Positions 37,227-47,620 of a DNA stretch of 64,000 nucleotides are shown piece after piece (position 1 is the first letter of the stretch; each line of letters begins with the position of its first letter). The stretch comes from Campylobacter jejuni. Lineage in GTDB: Bacteria; Campylobacterota; Campylobacteria; Campylobacterales; Campylobacteraceae. The notes under the pieces were generated by a model. It saw nothing but the letters and a program-made list of their open reading frames with translations. It made no database searches and had not been told where the DNA came from. The DNA lies in contig JACRSG010000001.1 of NCBI GenBank assembly GCA_014305285.1, positions 372,001 through 436,000 of the forward strand. Direction: 5' to 3'. Position numbers and translations under genes: made by a program.

Positions 37227-39095
37227 TTACTTCCAACCTTCTATATAATTTTTTAATTTTCTTCCTACTTTAGGGTGTTTGAGTTTTTTTATAGCTGAGC
37301 TTTCTATTTGTCTTACTCTTTCTCGAGTGACATTAAGCTCTTTTCCAATTTCCTCTAAAGTTCTGTCGCTTTCATCATCCATTAAGCCAAAACGCATACG
37401 AATTACCGCTTTTTCTCTATCGTTTAATTGATCTAAAACTTCATCAATTTGTTCTTTTAAATCATCTTTTAAGATATGATCCATCGGAGAAAGTGAATTT
37501 CTATCTTCAACAAAATCTCCAAATTTACCATCATCTTCATTTCCTATTGGAGCTTCAAGAGAAATTGGTTCTTTTGTGATTTTAATAACTTGTTTAACTT
37601 TATCTACACTTAAACCTACTTCTTTGGCTATAACACTGACATCAGGTTCTTTTCCATCTTTTTGTAGATGTTCGCGGATGATTTTGTTGATTTGATTGAT
37701 AGTCTCTATCATATGGATTGGAATTCTTATGGTTCTTGCTTGATCAGCTATAGCCCTTGAAATAGCTTGTCTGATCCACCAAGTCGCATAAGTAGAAAAT
37801 TTATAACCCCTTTTGTATTCAAATTTATCCACAGCTTTCATCAAGCCTATATTTCCTTCTTGAATAAGATCTAAGAAAGGTAGACCACGATTTGTGTAGC
37901 GTTTGGCTATGCTTACAACAAGGCGTAAGTTTGATTTTGCCATTCTTCCTTTTGCTTCATCAGAAATTTTTTTACCACGTTTAATTTGCTCTAAAATTTC
38001 TTTTAAACGTGATTTTTCAAGATCAAAGCTTTTTTCACTAGCTTCTTTAGTTTGAAATAATTTTTTAATTTCCATATAAGTACTTACCATAGTTGTTTCT
38101 AAAGCTCGCTCTGTGATTTCTTCTTTACTCAATTTTGTGATATCTTTTAAAATACCTGCATGGCGTTTTTTAAGTTCATCAGAAAACATAGGTAAGCGGT
38201 ATTCTAAACGCTTAAGTTCTTTGTCAAATTCTTCATCACTTTTTAGTGCAGTTTCCATTGATTTTACAATTTCACTAATAAGTTTTGAAGTAGGGCCTAG
38301 ATCCATTAATTTTTCTTTTAAAATATCTTTTTTGAATGCAATGCTTAATTTATCCAAAAGCTCATCTCCGCTTTCTTTGTCTTTGGATGTTTTTAGCCAA
38401 TCTTTTTTAGCTTTTTCTAAAGCTTTAAATTTTTCTATAACTTTTAAAGTTCTCTCATCTTCTTTTTTAGTATTTTTTTTAATATTTTCTTCATCTACTT
38501 CTAATTCTGTTTCGTTTTCTTCATCTTCATCTATATCAAGTTCATCAAGTTTATCATCGCTTTTTTCTTCATCGTCAAAGCTTTTAAATAGCTCTTTTAC
38601 TCTTCTTTCGCGGTTTATTAAAGGTTCTTTATAATCTAAAATAAAATCTATTAAGTAAGGCACAGAGCAAAAAGCATCAATGATAATATCTTCGCCAAGT
38701 TCTATTTTTTTAGAAATTTCAATTTCTTCATCTTTGTTTAATAAAGCAATTTGTCCCATTTCTCTTAAATACATACGAACAGGAGAGTCTGATCTGCTCC
38801 ATTCTAATAAATCGTTTTCATTAGCTAAATCAAATTCATTCTCAAGGCTTGTATCTTGAAGTTTTTGTTTTTCTTCTTGAAGTCTTTTTGCATCTTCTAT
38901 GTTTTTCATTTGTGCAATTTCAGCTGCTGAAAAAAGTTGCACTTTGTGTTTTTTCATTAATGTTTGTACTTTTTTAGCGGTTGATGCACTTGGTTGTTTT
39001 GTAAGATATTTTACCAATTTTTCATATGTGATATAATCTTTTGCATTTTCTTGAAATAATTCTTCTAATTCAGCTTCTTGAGTTTTGGCGTTCAT
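37227..39095 (-). CDS. rpoD: RNA polymerase primary sigma factor RpoD
   Basis: The 622-residue sigma-70 has region 1.1 at the N-terminus, region 1.2 around [16 protein letters not shown] (about 99-114), and an acidic non-conserved region with Asp/Glu runs (about 175-215). Regions 2.1-2.4 include [24 protein letters not shown], and region 3 carries [13 protein letters not shown]. Region 4.2, [20 protein letters not shown], is the HTH that contacts -35 elements. It is the housekeeping sigma factor. Confidence 0.98.
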   Translation of the reverse strand: MNAKTQEAELEELFQENAKDYITYEKLVKYLTKQPSASTAKKVQTLMKKHKVQLFSAAEIAQMKNIEDAKRLQEEKQKLQDTSLENEFDLANENDLLEWSRSDSPVRMYLREMGQIALLNKDEEIEISKKIELGEDIIIDAFCSVPYLIDFILDYKEPLINRERRVKELFKSFDDEEKSDDKLDELDIDEDEENETELEVDEENIKKNTKKEDERTLKVIEKFKALEKAKKDWLKTSKDKESGDELLDKLSIAFKKDILKEKLMDLGPTSKLISEIVKSMETALKSDEEFDKELKRLEYRLPMFSDELKKRHAGILKDITKLSKEEITERALETTMVSTYMEIKKLFQTKEASEKSFDLEKSRLKEILEQIKRGKKISDEAKGRMAKSNLRLVVSIAKRYTNRGLPFLDLIQEGNIGLMKAVDKFEYKRGYKFSTYATWWIRQAISRAIADQARTIRIPIHMIETINQINKIIREHLQKDGKEPDVSVIAKEVGLSVDKVKQVIKITKEPISLEAPIGNEDDGKFGDFVEDRNSLSPMDHILKDDLKEQIDEVLDQLNDREKAVIRMRFGLMDDESDRTLEEIGKELNVTRERVRQIESSAIKKLKHPKVGRKLKNYIEGWK

Positions 39096-39174
39096 TGATT
39101 ATCCTTGGAATTTATATAAGCTTCGGATTTTATCTAAAAATTGCTTAACTTTCTATATAAATTGGTTATTATGC

Positions 39175-39548
39175 TTATGATTTGAATATTTTTTCAAATT
39201 TTTGCAAAGCTCTGTTAAAATTATAGTTTTTAGGGTATAAAATTTACGCTTTAGGTTGATATTTTTTAATTTAATTTCATAAAGTGTTGAATTTTTCAAT
39301 TCTTTTTCTATGCTTTTTTTGGAAAAAATAGAGATTGCTTTTTTCTATAGAATAAGTTCTTTAATCGTAGTCATTCTATCAGACTCAAGAAAAATATTAA
39401 GTTTTTTTGAGCTTGTACCAACTTTATTTTCTAAATTTTTAATTACTATTGAAACATTAGGTTGGATTATAGAAAAATTGTTAGCTGTATGAGTTGGGTT
39501 TTGAGTGTTTAAAAGATCTAAAAATATTTCCATATCTTTGATTTTCAT
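39175..39548 (-). pseudogene. LysR-type regulator remnant with a large internal deletion
   Basis: From ATG 39548 the minus strand encodes the first 45 residues of a LysR HTH (KDMEIFLDLLNTQNPTHTAN to QPNVSIVIKNLENKVG) and then diverges into a short tail ending at 39345. Further downstream a second piece reads ILYPKNYNFNRALQKFEKIF and stops at 39175. This resembles the usual C-terminal end of a LysR effector domain. About 200 residues between them are missing, so it cannot work. It sits next to, and divergent from, the YeiH-family gene that such LysR proteins often control. It corresponds to Cj1000, which I recall as intact in the reference. Confidence 0.7.
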
Positions 39549-39660
39549 GAGCGATTTCTTATATTAATAAAAAAATTATTATAAAAATTAAAATAATATA
39601 TTTTTATAATTTTTAGTAAAAAAATATAATATCACGAAATTTACAAAAAAAGGAAAATAA

Positions 39661-40758
39661 ATGAAAACAAGTTTTTTAGCACATAGTGTGGCTATAGTGC
39701 GTTCAAATTTTAAGGGTTTGCTTTTTACTGCTTGTATAGTGATTTTTGCTATGTATCTTTCTAGTGTTCAAAGTATCAAAGACACTACTCATTTAGCAGC
39801 GACTGCTTTTGCTATTATCATAGGAGTGTTGCTTTCTCCTTGGTTTTTTAAATACCAACATCATTTTCAAGCTGGAGTGCATTTTAGTGCGAAAAAGCTT
39901 TTAAGACTTGGTATTGTTTTATATGGTTTTAATATCACTTTAACTGAGCTTTTAAGCGTAGGACTGAAAGGGTTTTTACTTTCTGCTATAGTGATATTTT
40001 TTGTTTTTATTATCGCTTTATTTGTAGGAATGAAAATTTTTAAACTCGATAAAGAAACTTCTATGCTTGTTGGAGCTGGAAGTGCGATTTGTGGTGCTGC
40101 AGCGGTTTTGGCATTAGAGTCGAGTTTAAAAAATGATCCTTTTAAGGGAATTTTGACTGTGGGTACTGTAGTAATTTTTGGGCTTGTATTTATGTTTTTG
40201 TATCCTATAGCCTTTTCTTTAAATGCTTTTCCTTTTTTTGATCAAAATGCTATGGGAGTTTTTATGGGTGCTACTTTACATGAAGTGGTAAATGTTGCGG
40301 GTGCTGCTGAAATGGCAAAAGATATGGTAGGATTTGAACAAAGTGCTTCTAATGTTGCAGTGATTATAAAAATGATGAGAGTAATTTTGCTTGTTCCTTT
40401 TTTGCTTATAGTAACTTATTTTTTCGCTAAAAATCAGCATTCAAGCAATGGAAAAACTGCAAAAAGTATTACTATACCTTATTTTGCTTTTGCATTTTTA
40501 GCTATGATAGTTTTAAACACTTATTTAGCAAGCAAGGAAAGTATTTTAGGTATTGCCACGAGTGATATTATTTTTTTGGGTAAAATGCTTTGTACTTTGT
40601 GCATTGTTTTTGCTATGGCGGCTTTAGGTTTGCAAATTGATTTTAAAAAGTTTTTAAAAAGTGGTTCTAGAGTATTTGGATTGGCTTTTGTTTTAGGGCT
40701 TGTTTTGATTTTTGGAGGGTATTTTTTAACCTTGGCTTTTAAGGGTATACTTTGGTAA
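39661..40758 (+). CDS. YeiH-type UPF0324 membrane protein
   Basis: The 365-residue protein has about ten membrane helices and UPF0324 signature segments GIVLYGFNITLTELLSVG (about 84-101), LVGAGSAICGAAAVLALES (about 137-155) and MGATLHEVVNVAGAAEMAK (about 202-220). YeiH-family proteins are thought to export small sulphur compounds such as sulphite or taurine-derived anions; no substrate is proven here. An AAAAAGGAAA site precedes the ATG. Its presumed LysR regulator next door is broken. It corresponds to Cj0999c. Confidence 0.88.
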   Translation: MKTSFLAHSVAIVRSNFKGLLFTACIVIFAMYLSSVQSIKDTTHLAATAFAIIIGVLLSPWFFKYQHHFQAGVHFSAKKLLRLGIVLYGFNITLTELLSVGLKGFLLSAIVIFFVFIIALFVGMKIFKLDKETSMLVGAGSAICGAAAVLALESSLKNDPFKGILTVGTVVIFGLVFMFLYPIAFSLNAFPFFDQNAMGVFMGATLHEVVNVAGAAEMAKDMVGFEQSASNVAVIIKMMRVILLVPFLLIVTYFFAKNQHSSNGKTAKSITIPYFAFAFLAMIVLNTYLASKESILGIATSDIIFLGKMLCTLCIVFAMAALGLQIDFKKFLKSGSRVFGLAFVLGLVLIFGGYFLTLAFKGILW

Positions 40759-40849
40759 TAAAAATTATTTTTTAGAAAATTCTATTTTGTTAATCAATTT
40801 AAGAATATAATTTTATTTCATTAATTAAATTTATTAAAAAGGAATGAAG

Positions 40850-41422
40850 ATGAAAAAAATTTTCTCAAGTGTTTTAAGTTCTTGTTTGTTGGTTTCGGCC
40901 TTAAGTGCTGTATCTTTTAAAGAAGATAGCTTAAAAATATCTTTTGAAGGATATAAAACCAAAAATGTGGTAGGAGTACAAGGTGAATTTAAAAATGTAG
41001 AATATAAATTTTCTAAAAATACAAAAGATTTGGCAAGTTATCTTAAAGGTGCTAAAGCTACTATAAAGCCAATCAATGCTTTTATGGGTGAAGGTAATGA
41101 TATTATAACCAATAATATCACAAAAGTATTTTTCCCTACATTGTTAGGAGATACGGATATTAAAGTTGCTTTTCAAGATGTGATTGCGGGTGAAAATAAA
41201 GGTGTTATTTCAGCAAAAATTACTATAGATAAAAAAAGTACTATTGTGCCTTTAACTTATACCATCAAAGATAATAAATTTGAAGCTAAAGGACAACTTG
41301 ATTTACATACTTTTCAAAATGGCTCTAAAGCATTAAAAGCATTAAGTGATGCTGCTCCAGGGCATGGTGGAATTTCTTGGCCTTTGGTTGATATCAGTTT
41401 TAACGCTGATTTAGCGGAATAA
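40850..41422 (+). CDS. YceI-like periplasmic protein
   Basis: The 190-residue secreted protein has a signal peptide (about 1-19, ending LSA) and a lipocalin-like YceI beta-barrel domain (about 22-190). Such proteins bind isoprenoid-type lipids in the periplasm. I chose ATG 40850 (MKKIFSS) because AAAAGGA ends 6 bases before it; an in-frame ATG lies two codons upstream. A stem-loop terminator follows directly. Confidence 0.85.
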   Translation: MKKIFSSVLSSCLLVSALSAVSFKEDSLKISFEGYKTKNVVGVQGEFKNVEYKFSKNTKDLASYLKGAKATIKPINAFMGEGNDIITNNITKVFFPTLLGDTDIKVAFQDVIAGENKGVISAKITIDKKSTIVPLTYTIKDNKFEAKGQLDLHTFQNGSKALKALSDAAPGHGGISWPLVDISFNADLAE

Positions 41423-41444
41423 AAAGTAGCCTTAGGGCTACTTT
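41423..41444. terminator. Bidirectional terminator
   Basis: A 9-base stem AAAGTAGCC/GGCTACTTT with loop TTAG lies between the convergent YceI-like and rsmG genes. It has a run of five T on the minus strand side and TTT on the plus side. It is one of the few clear hairpin terminators in the window. Confidence 0.8.
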
Positions 41445-42004
41445 AAAATACAATATTTTCTTAACCCACTTTCAAAAATTTTATAATCTTTTATATTTTC
41501 AAGTTCTTGATAAATTTCACTACCTTTCCATAAAATAAAAATCGTATTTTCATCTTTTAGATTTTTGCAAATTTCAAGCAAGGGTTTGACATCCATTAAG
41601 GCTCTTGAAGTGATGATATCAGCCTTAAAGGTATTCTTGCATTCTTGAACTTTTTCTTTGTAAATATGCAAATTTGAAAGTTTGCATTCTATTTTTAGTG
41701 TTCGCAAAAAGGCAGCTTTTTTGGGATTGGGTTCAAAAAGATGAAAACCGCTTTGAAGTAAAAAGGCTAAAAATATAGCTGGAAATCCCGCACCACTTCC
41801 TATATCGGCGATATTTTTTGCTTTAGAAAAATCATAAAAATTTAAAATTTTAATACTATCAAAGATATTTTCATCTATATTGTTTAAATGAGTAAGGTTG
41901 TGAATGCGGTTAAATTTACATAATAATTCTTTATAAATTTTTACTTTTTCTTCAAAGTCTTTTAAATCGTAGTTTTGTAAAAAATCATAATCTTTAAAAA
42001 TCAT
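41438..42004 (-). CDS. rsmG: 16S rRNA (guanine-527-N7) methyltransferase
   Basis: The 188-residue SAM-dependent methyltransferase has the GidB motif [14 protein letters not shown] near 33-46 and the SAM loop [16 protein letters not shown] (about 65-80). It methylates G527 of 16S rRNA; loss confers low-level streptomycin resistance. It begins immediately after the ribA stop. Its length is slightly short (E. coli 207). Confidence 0.95.
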   Translation of the reverse strand: MIFKDYDFLQNYDLKDFEEKVKIYKELLCKFNRIHNLTHLNNIDENIFDSIKILNFYDFSKAKNIADIGSGAGFPAIFLAFLLQSGFHLFEPNPKKAAFLRTLKIECKLSNLHIYKEKVQECKNTFKADIITSRALMDVKPLLEICKNLKDENTIFILWKGSEIYQELENIKDYKIFESGLRKYCILK

Positions 42005-42565
42005 TTATTTAAGATGTCCCATTTGAGTTTGTTTTATATTTAAATACTCTGCATTAAAACGATTAGGTTCTATTAAAATCGGTACGCGTGTGACGATTTT
42101 TTCTTTAATAGAATCTAGCTTTTCAGGGTTATTTGTGAGTAAATTGACCTTAGAAATTTTATAGTGCTTGAGTATAAATTCTACGATTTCATAAGTTCTC
42201 TCATCGGCTTTAAATCCAAGCTGATGGTTTGCTTTAATCGTATCAAAACCTTTATCTTGCAAAGCATAAGCATTAACCTTGTTAAAAAGTCCTATGCCTC
42301 TTCCTTCTTGTCTAAGATAAATCACCATTCCACCATTTTTTTCTATATATTTTAGTGAAAATTCAAGCTGTTCCCCGCAATCACATTTTAAACTTCCTAA
42401 AGCATCGCCTGTTAAGCATTCTGAATGAATTCTTAGATTGAGTGTATCTTTTGGAGTGTTTTTAAATATACATAAATGTTCTTTGTCATTTTCTTTGAAA
42501 CTTTGCATTTGGAATTTGCCCCATTTGCTAGGTAAATTCGCAATTTCTGAAATTTTTATTTTCAT
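42005..42565 (-). CDS. ribA: GTP cyclohydrolase II
   Basis: The 186-residue enzyme opens GTP to the first riboflavin precursor. Zinc ligands are C50, C61 and C63 (SECLTGDALGSLKCDC), followed by YLRQEGRGIGL (about 79-89) with the catalytic Arg. It is a stand-alone GTP cyclohydrolase II without a fused RibB domain. It is divergent from hemB. Confidence 0.96.
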   Translation of the reverse strand: MKIKISEIANLPSKWGKFQMQSFKENDKEHLCIFKNTPKDTLNLRIHSECLTGDALGSLKCDCGEQLEFSLKYIEKNGGMVIYLRQEGRGIGLFNKVNAYALQDKGFDTIKANHQLGFKADERTYEIVEFILKHYKISKVNLLTNNPEKLDSIKEKIVTRVPILIEPNRFNAEYLNIKQTQMGHLK

Positions 42566-42576
42566 TTACTACTCTC

Positions 42577-42582
42577 TATAAT
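42577..42582 (+). promoter_or_regulatory. -10 box of the hemB-argF-hemN operon
   Basis: TATAAT lies 41 bases before the hemB ATG, in the gap between divergent ribA and hemB. The predicted leader is about 33 bases and ends in an AAAAAAGGAC ribosome site. Confidence 0.55.
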
Positions 42583-42622
42583 CAAATTTATGTTAAGATT
42601 TTAGCAAAAAAAGGACAAAAAA

Positions 42623-43606
42623 ATGTTTAAAAGATTTAGAAGATTAAGACTTAATGATAGTTTAAGATTCATGGTAAGAGAAAATTCTTTAAGTGTAGAT
42701 GATTTGATTTATCCGCTTTTTGTGGTTAGTGGAACTGGGATAAAAAAAGAAATTTCTTCCATGCCTGATGTGTTTCAAATGAGTTTAGATGAAATTTTAA
42801 AAGAGTGTCAAAATGTAATCCATTTAGGTATTAAAGCCATTATACTTTTTGGTGTCCTTGAAAATGAGAAAAAAGACAGTTGTGGAAGCGATGCGTTAGA
42901 TGATGAAGGGCTTATTGCAAGAAGTATAAGAGAGGTTAAGAAAAATTTTCCAAATCTTTTTATAATTAGCGATCTTTGTTTTTGTGAATATACAGATCAT
43001 GGGCATTGCGGGATTATCGATCCTAGAACAAAAAGTGTGGATAATGATGCCACTTTAGAAATCTCAGCCAAACAAGCCTTAGTTCACGCAAGAGCAGGGG
43101 TGGATATGATAGCACCTAGTGGAATGATGGATGGTATTATCAGTACTTTGCGTGAAGCTTTAGATAAGGAAGGTTTTGAAAATTTACCTATAATGGCGTA
43201 TTCGACCAAATTTGCTTCAAGTTATTATGGACCATTTCGAGATGTAGCAGAATCAGTTCCAAGTTATGGAGATAGAAAAAGCTATCAAATGGATTTTGCT
43301 AATGGCAAAGAAGCTTTAGAAGAAAGCTTAGAAGATGAAGCACAAGGAGCTGATATTTTAATGGTAAAACCAGCTCTTGCTTATCTTGATGTGGTTAAAG
43401 AAATATCTCTTCATTCTAACTTACCTTTGTGTGTTTATAATGTAAGCGGAGAATATGCTATGTTAAAAGCAGCTAAAAATGCTGGAATGATTGATTATGA
43501 AAAAGTTTTATATGAAACTATGATAGCTTTTAAAAGAGCAGGGGCAAAGCTTATCATCACTTATCATGCTAAAGAATTAGCTAGAATGTTAAAAGGAGAA
43601 AAATGA
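42623..43606 (+). CDS. hemB: Delta-aminolevulinic acid dehydratase (porphobilinogen synthase)
   Basis: The 327-residue enzyme joins two aminolevulinates into porphobilinogen for haem. It has the metal-region [16 protein letters not shown] (about 114-129) and the two Schiff-base lysines in [16 protein letters not shown] (about 192-207) and [10 protein letters not shown] (about 246-255). It is the first gene of an operon that also contains hemN. The end overlaps argF by 4 bases (ATGA). Confidence 0.97.
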   Translation: MFKRFRRLRLNDSLRFMVRENSLSVDDLIYPLFVVSGTGIKKEISSMPDVFQMSLDEILKECQNVIHLGIKAIILFGVLENEKKDSCGSDALDDEGLIARSIREVKKNFPNLFIISDLCFCEYTDHGHCGIIDPRTKSVDNDATLEISAKQALVHARAGVDMIAPSGMMDGIISTLREALDKEGFENLPIMAYSTKFASSYYGPFRDVAESVPSYGDRKSYQMDFANGKEALEESLEDEAQGADILMVKPALAYLDVVKEISLHSNLPLCVYNVSGEYAMLKAAKNAGMIDYEKVLYETMIAFKRAGAKLIITYHAKELARMLKGEK

Positions 43607-44523
43607 AACATTTTTTAACTTTAAGAGATTTTTCCAAGGAAGAAATTTTAAGCCTTGTAAATCATGCTAGTGGACTTAAAAAAGAGCCTAAAAAACTTTT
43701 ACAAGATAAAACTTTGGCAATGATTTTTGAGAAAAACTCCACAAGAACAAGAATGGCCTTTGAATTGGCTATAACAGAGCTTGGCGGGAAAGCTTTATTT
43801 TTAAGCAGTGATGATTTGCAACTTAGTCGTGGCGAGCCTGTAAAAGATACAGCTAGGGTAATAGGATCGATGGTTGATTTTGTAATGATGAGGGTGAATA
43901 AGCACGAAACTTTACTTGAATTTGCAAGATATTCTAAAGCTCCTGTGATCAATGCTTTAAGTGAGCTTTATCATCCTACTCAAGTTTTAGGTGACTTGCT
44001 TACTATTAAAGAGTGGAAAAAGATGCAAAATGGCATGGCAAAAGTTGCTTTTGTTGGAGATAGTAATAATATGTGCAATTCTTGGCTTATTACAGCTGCG
44101 ATTTTGGGCTTTGAATTTAGCATAGCCATACCAAAAAACTATGAAATTAACCCTGAAATTTTGGAATTTGCTACGAAACAAGCTTTGATTTCAGGAGCTA
44201 AAATTTCTTTAAGTCATGATAAATTTGAAGCTTTAAGGGATAAAGATGTAGTCATTACTGATACTTGGGTTTCCATGGGCGAAGAGAATCAAAAAGAACG
44301 TAAAATCAAAGAATTTGAAGGATTTATGATCGATGAAAAGGCTATGAGCATTGCTAATAAAGACGCTATTTTACTTCATTGTTTGCCTGCTTATAGGGGT
44401 TATGAAGTGAGTGAAGAAATTTTTGAAAAACATGCAGATGTGATTTTTGAAGAAGCAAAAAATCGTCTTTATGTAGTAAAAGCTTTGCTTTGCTTTTTGG
44501 ATAATCAGAAAGGAAGAGAATGA
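43603..44523 (+). CDS. argF: Ornithine carbamoyltransferase
   Basis: The 306-residue enzyme makes citrulline from ornithine and carbamoyl phosphate. It has the carbamoyl-phosphate loop STRTR (46-50), [12 protein letters not shown] (about 126-137) and the ornithine loop HCLPAYRG (about 262-269). An arginine gene between haem genes is a mixed-function operon, common in this compact genome. The end overlaps the next gene by 4 bases. Confidence 0.96.
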   Translation: MKHFLTLRDFSKEEILSLVNHASGLKKEPKKLLQDKTLAMIFEKNSTRTRMAFELAITELGGKALFLSSDDLQLSRGEPVKDTARVIGSMVDFVMMRVNKHETLLEFARYSKAPVINALSELYHPTQVLGDLLTIKEWKKMQNGMAKVAFVGDSNNMCNSWLITAAILGFEFSIAIPKNYEINPEILEFATKQALISGAKISLSHDKFEALRDKDVVITDTWVSMGEENQKERKIKEFEGFMIDEKAMSIANKDAILLHCLPAYRGYEVSEEIFEKHADVIFEEAKNRLYVVKALLCFLDNQKGRE

Positions 44524-45011
44524 AAGAATTAGAAAAGTATAGCACTTGTTTAAAGCGTATTGATGAATTTAGTCAAAATCTAGGAATAAAGAAAAAAGAT
44601 AGAACGATTTTTAAAATGAAGCAAAGCGAGAATGAAAATGAAAAATGTTTAGTTCTTGAAAATGGCAGTTTGGAATCTCCAGAGCCTTGGTTTGTGATAG
44701 ATGAAAATGATGAAATTCATACTTTGCTCTCTTTGCAAAGTCTTAAGAATATACTTGAAAGCTTAAAACAAAGTCAAAACGAAAATTTTGAATTGCGTTT
44801 AGAAAAGGCGATTTATCAACAAATTCCTGTGGATTTTAATGATGTTTGGACAGTTGCCATGGATGAGATCAAGCAAAAAGCACAAAATGGTACTATGGAA
44901 GTTAGTATTGATCTTGAAAAATTAATCTCTAAAATCAAACAAGAGCATCCAAATTTATTTGTAGATATGCAAGCGATGATAGAAAGGGTAAATCAAAATG
45001 AGAGATTATAA
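44520..45011 (+). CDS. Hypothetical protein between argF and hemN
   Basis: This 163-residue protein is soluble, acidic to neutral, and mostly helical, with no signal peptide. A central segment (about 50-65, LESPEPWFVIDENDEI) looks beta-rich. The C-terminal 60 residues are predicted helices. I recognise no family. It overlaps argF by 4 bases and hemN by 14, so it is translated in step with both. It corresponds to Cj0993c. Confidence 0.75.
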   Translation: MKELEKYSTCLKRIDEFSQNLGIKKKDRTIFKMKQSENENEKCLVLENGSLESPEPWFVIDENDEIHTLLSLQSLKNILESLKQSQNENFELRLEKAIYQQIPVDFNDVWTVAMDEIKQKAQNGTMEVSIDLEKLISKIKQEHPNLFVDMQAMIERVNQNERL

Positions 45012-46353
45012 AGCTTTTGTAAAATACTCTAAAGCAGGACCACGTTACACTTCTTATCCTACGGCAGTAGAGTTTAGTACAAATTTCAAATACGAAGAAT
45101 ATATAGAAATTTTAAAAAAGCAAAATAAGTCTTTATCGCTTTATTTTCATTTGCCTTTTTGTAGGAGTGCTTGTTATTTTTGTGGTTGCAATGTCATTTA
45201 TACTGCAAAAGAAGAGAGTAAAGAAAGGTATTTAACTTATATTTTTAAAGAGCTTGATATTTTAAGTACTATTTTAGATGCCAAGCGTGAAGTGGTGCAA
45301 ATGCATTTTGGAGGTGGAACGCCAACTTTTTTTAGCACCAAACAACTTGAAAATTTGATTTTAAAAATCAGGTCTGTTTTTAGAAATTTTTCTAAAGATG
45401 CAGAGATTAGCTGTGAGATTGATCCACGTTTTTTAAATGAGGAGCAAACTACAGTTTTAACACAAAATGGTTTTAATCGTATCAGTTTTGGAGTGCAGGA
45501 TTTTGATGAAAAAGTTCAAAAAGAAATTCATCGTATCCAACCTTTTGAATTAACACAAAATGCTTTAAATCTTGTAAGAAGCAAAGGGATAAAGTCTGTA
45601 AATATGGACTTAATTTATGGTTTGCCTTATCAAAATTTACAAAGTTTTACACAAACTTTAGAAAAAGTTATGCTTTTAAATCCTGATCGTTTGGCGATTT
45701 TTAATTACGCTCATGTGCCTTGGCTTAAGAAAAATATGAGAAAATTTGATGAAAATACCTTGCCAAGTCCTGATGTTAAGCTTGAAATTTTAGAATTTTG
45801 TGAGAAATTTTTAAGTAAAAATGGCTATAAAATGATAGGGATGGATCATTTTGCAAAAGAAAATGATGAACTTTTTAAAGCTTTAGAAAATGGAACTTTA
45901 CATAGAAATTTTCAAGGTTATACTACCAAAGGCGGTGCTGATTTAATTGGTATTGGGCTTACGAGTATAGGCGAAGGACAAAGACATTATGCACAAAATT
46001 TTAAAGATATGTCAAGTTATGAGGCTGCATTGGATAGAGGAGTTTTACCTTTTGAAAGAGGGGTGATTTTAAGCAATGATGATGAGCTTAGAAAAGCAGT
46101 GATTATGGAGTTAATGGCGAATTTTAAGCTTGATATTAAATCAATAGAAAAAGAATTCTCCATTGATTTTAAGGAGTATTTTAAAGAGGATTTAAAGGTT
46201 TTAGAAGAATATAAAGATTTTGTTAATTTTGATGAAAATTTTATCAAGGTTAATGAAACGGGTGTTTTACTTATAAGAAATATTGCTATGTGTTTTGATG
46301 TTTATATGAAAAATATCAGCGAAGATAGAAAAATATTTTCAAAAACGGTGTAA
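44998..46353 (+). CDS. hemN: Oxygen-independent coproporphyrinogen III oxidase
   Basis: The 451-residue radical-SAM enzyme has cluster cysteines C55-x3-C59-x2-C62 followed by GCN, as in true HemN, plus the GGGTPTFF motif near 103-110. The N-terminal YTSYPTAVEF segment and the C-terminal domain present in HemN (but short in HemW) support the function. It makes protoporphyrinogen IX without oxygen, fitting a microaerobe. Confidence 0.93.
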   Translation: MRDYKAFVKYSKAGPRYTSYPTAVEFSTNFKYEEYIEILKKQNKSLSLYFHLPFCRSACYFCGCNVIYTAKEESKERYLTYIFKELDILSTILDAKREVVQMHFGGGTPTFFSTKQLENLILKIRSVFRNFSKDAEISCEIDPRFLNEEQTTVLTQNGFNRISFGVQDFDEKVQKEIHRIQPFELTQNALNLVRSKGIKSVNMDLIYGLPYQNLQSFTQTLEKVMLLNPDRLAIFNYAHVPWLKKNMRKFDENTLPSPDVKLEILEFCEKFLSKNGYKMIGMDHFAKENDELFKALENGTLHRNFQGYTTKGGADLIGIGLTSIGEGQRHYAQNFKDMSSYEAALDRGVLPFERGVILSNDDELRKAVIMELMANFKLDIKSIEKEFSIDFKEYFKEDLKVLEEYKDFVNFDENFIKVNETGVLLIRNIAMCFDVYMKNISEDRKIFSKTV

Positions 46354-46354
46354 G

Positions 46355-47620
46355 ATGAGATTTAGTCAAATAAGTGATGCTTGTGTTAAATGCGGTAAAT
46401 GTATCCCTGTTTGTACTATACATGAAGAAAATCGTGATGAAATTACCAGTCCAAGAGGATTTTTAGATCTTTTGATTGCTTATAAAGAGGAAAATTTAGA
46501 GCTTGATAAAGAAGCTAAGAAAGTTTTTGAATCTTGTTTTTTATGCACCAATTGTGTTGAAGTATGTCCAAGTAAATTAAGAGTAGATAATGCCATAGAA
46601 GAAGTTCGTTATGATATAGCTAAAAAATTTGGCATAGCTTGGTATAAAAAACTTATTTTTTTCTTTTTAAGAAGACGCAAAATTTTAGATTTGGTAGCAA
46701 AACTTGGCTATGTGTTTCAAAGTTGTGCGTTTAAAATTCAAAATGAGAATGAAAATGCAGGTATGAAGGCAAGATTTTCCATGCCTTTTGTTAAAAAAGG
46801 AAGATTGCTTACAAGTTTTAACAAAAAAAGTTTTTTAAATTCCAATCCAAAATTTATCCATAATGATGGAGAAAAAACAATAGGTTTTTTTGTAGGTTGT
46901 TTGGCAAATTATTTTTACATAGATACGGCTAATGCAGTGCTTAAAATCGCAAAGGAATTAAAAATCAATATAGATTTAATGAAGGACCAAGTGTGTTGTG
47001 GTGCCCCACAATTTTTTACGGGCGATTTTAAAAGTGTTGAAATCTTGGCTAAAAAAAATATAGAGTATTTTGAAAAAAAATTAGAAAAATTAGATGCTAT
47101 TATAACTCCTGAAGCCACTTGTTCGGCTATGTTAAAGATAGATTATGAACATTTTTTTATAATGCAAAATGATTTAGACTGGGCAAAACGTGCAAAGTGT
47201 GTGTCATCTAAGATATATATGGCTAGTGAGTATTTTTATAAATTTACTTCTTTGGAGGAAGTTTTAAAAACAAAAAATAAATTTAATTATAGCATTACTT
47301 ATCATGATCCTTGCCATGCAAGAAAAATGCAAGGGATTTTTAAAGAACCAAGAGAACTTTTAAAAACAAATTATCATTTTGTAGAAATGAGTAATTCTAA
47401 TACTTGTTGTGGTTTTGGCGGAGTAAGTATGCAAACGGATTATTACGATAGAGCTTTAAGTGTAGGGCTTAAAAAAGCACAAATGATCGATGAAAGTAAG
47501 GCTAGTGTGGTAAGTGCTGAGTGCTCAGCTTGTAGAATGCAAATTTCAAATGCATTAGAACAAAATTCAAGTAAGGTTGTTTTTGCTAGTCCTTTAGAAC
47601 TTATAGCAAAAGCTTTGTGA
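46355..47620 (+). CDS. GlpC/LutA-type iron-sulphur oxidoreductase subunit
   Basis: The 421-residue protein has two [4Fe-4S] ferredoxin motifs: CVKCGKCIPVC (about 10-20) and CFLCTNCVEVC (about 62-72). Two CCG domains follow, with VCCGAPQF (about 212-219) and NTCCGFGG (about 349-356). This is the layout of GlpC, GlcF and related electron-transfer subunits of glycerol-3-phosphate, glycolate or lactate dehydrogenases. No flavoprotein subunit lies beside it, so the partner is unknown. It starts 1 base after hemN. It corresponds to Cj0991c. Confidence 0.85.
   Translation: MRFSQISDACVKCGKCIPVCTIHEENRDEITSPRGFLDLLIAYKEENLELDKEAKKVFESCFLCTNCVEVCPSKLRVDNAIEEVRYDIAKKFGIAWYKKLIFFFLRRRKILDLVAKLGYVFQSCAFKIQNENENAGMKARFSMPFVKKGRLLTSFNKKSFLNSNPKFIHNDGEKTIGFFVGCLANYFYIDTANAVLKIAKELKINIDLMKDQVCCGAPQFFTGDFKSVEILAKKNIEYFEKKLEKLDAIITPEATCSAMLKIDYEHFFIMQNDLDWAKRAKCVSSKIYMASEYFYKFTSLEEVLKTKNKFNYSITYHDPCHARKMQGIFKEPRELLKTNYHFVEMSNSNTCCGFGGVSMQTDYYDRALSVGLKKAQMIDESKASVVSAECSACRMQISNALEQNSSKVVFASPLELIAKAL

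Noticed and set aside
38113-38634. 173-codon plus-strand ORF inside rpoD
   Set aside because: It is antisense to the acidic region of RpoD; Glu/Asp codons read as long Ser/Phe runs on the other strand.
39310-39492. 60-codon plus-strand ORF between rpoD and the YeiH-type gene
   Set aside because: It is antisense to the LysR remnant, whose minus-strand HTH sequence is convincing.
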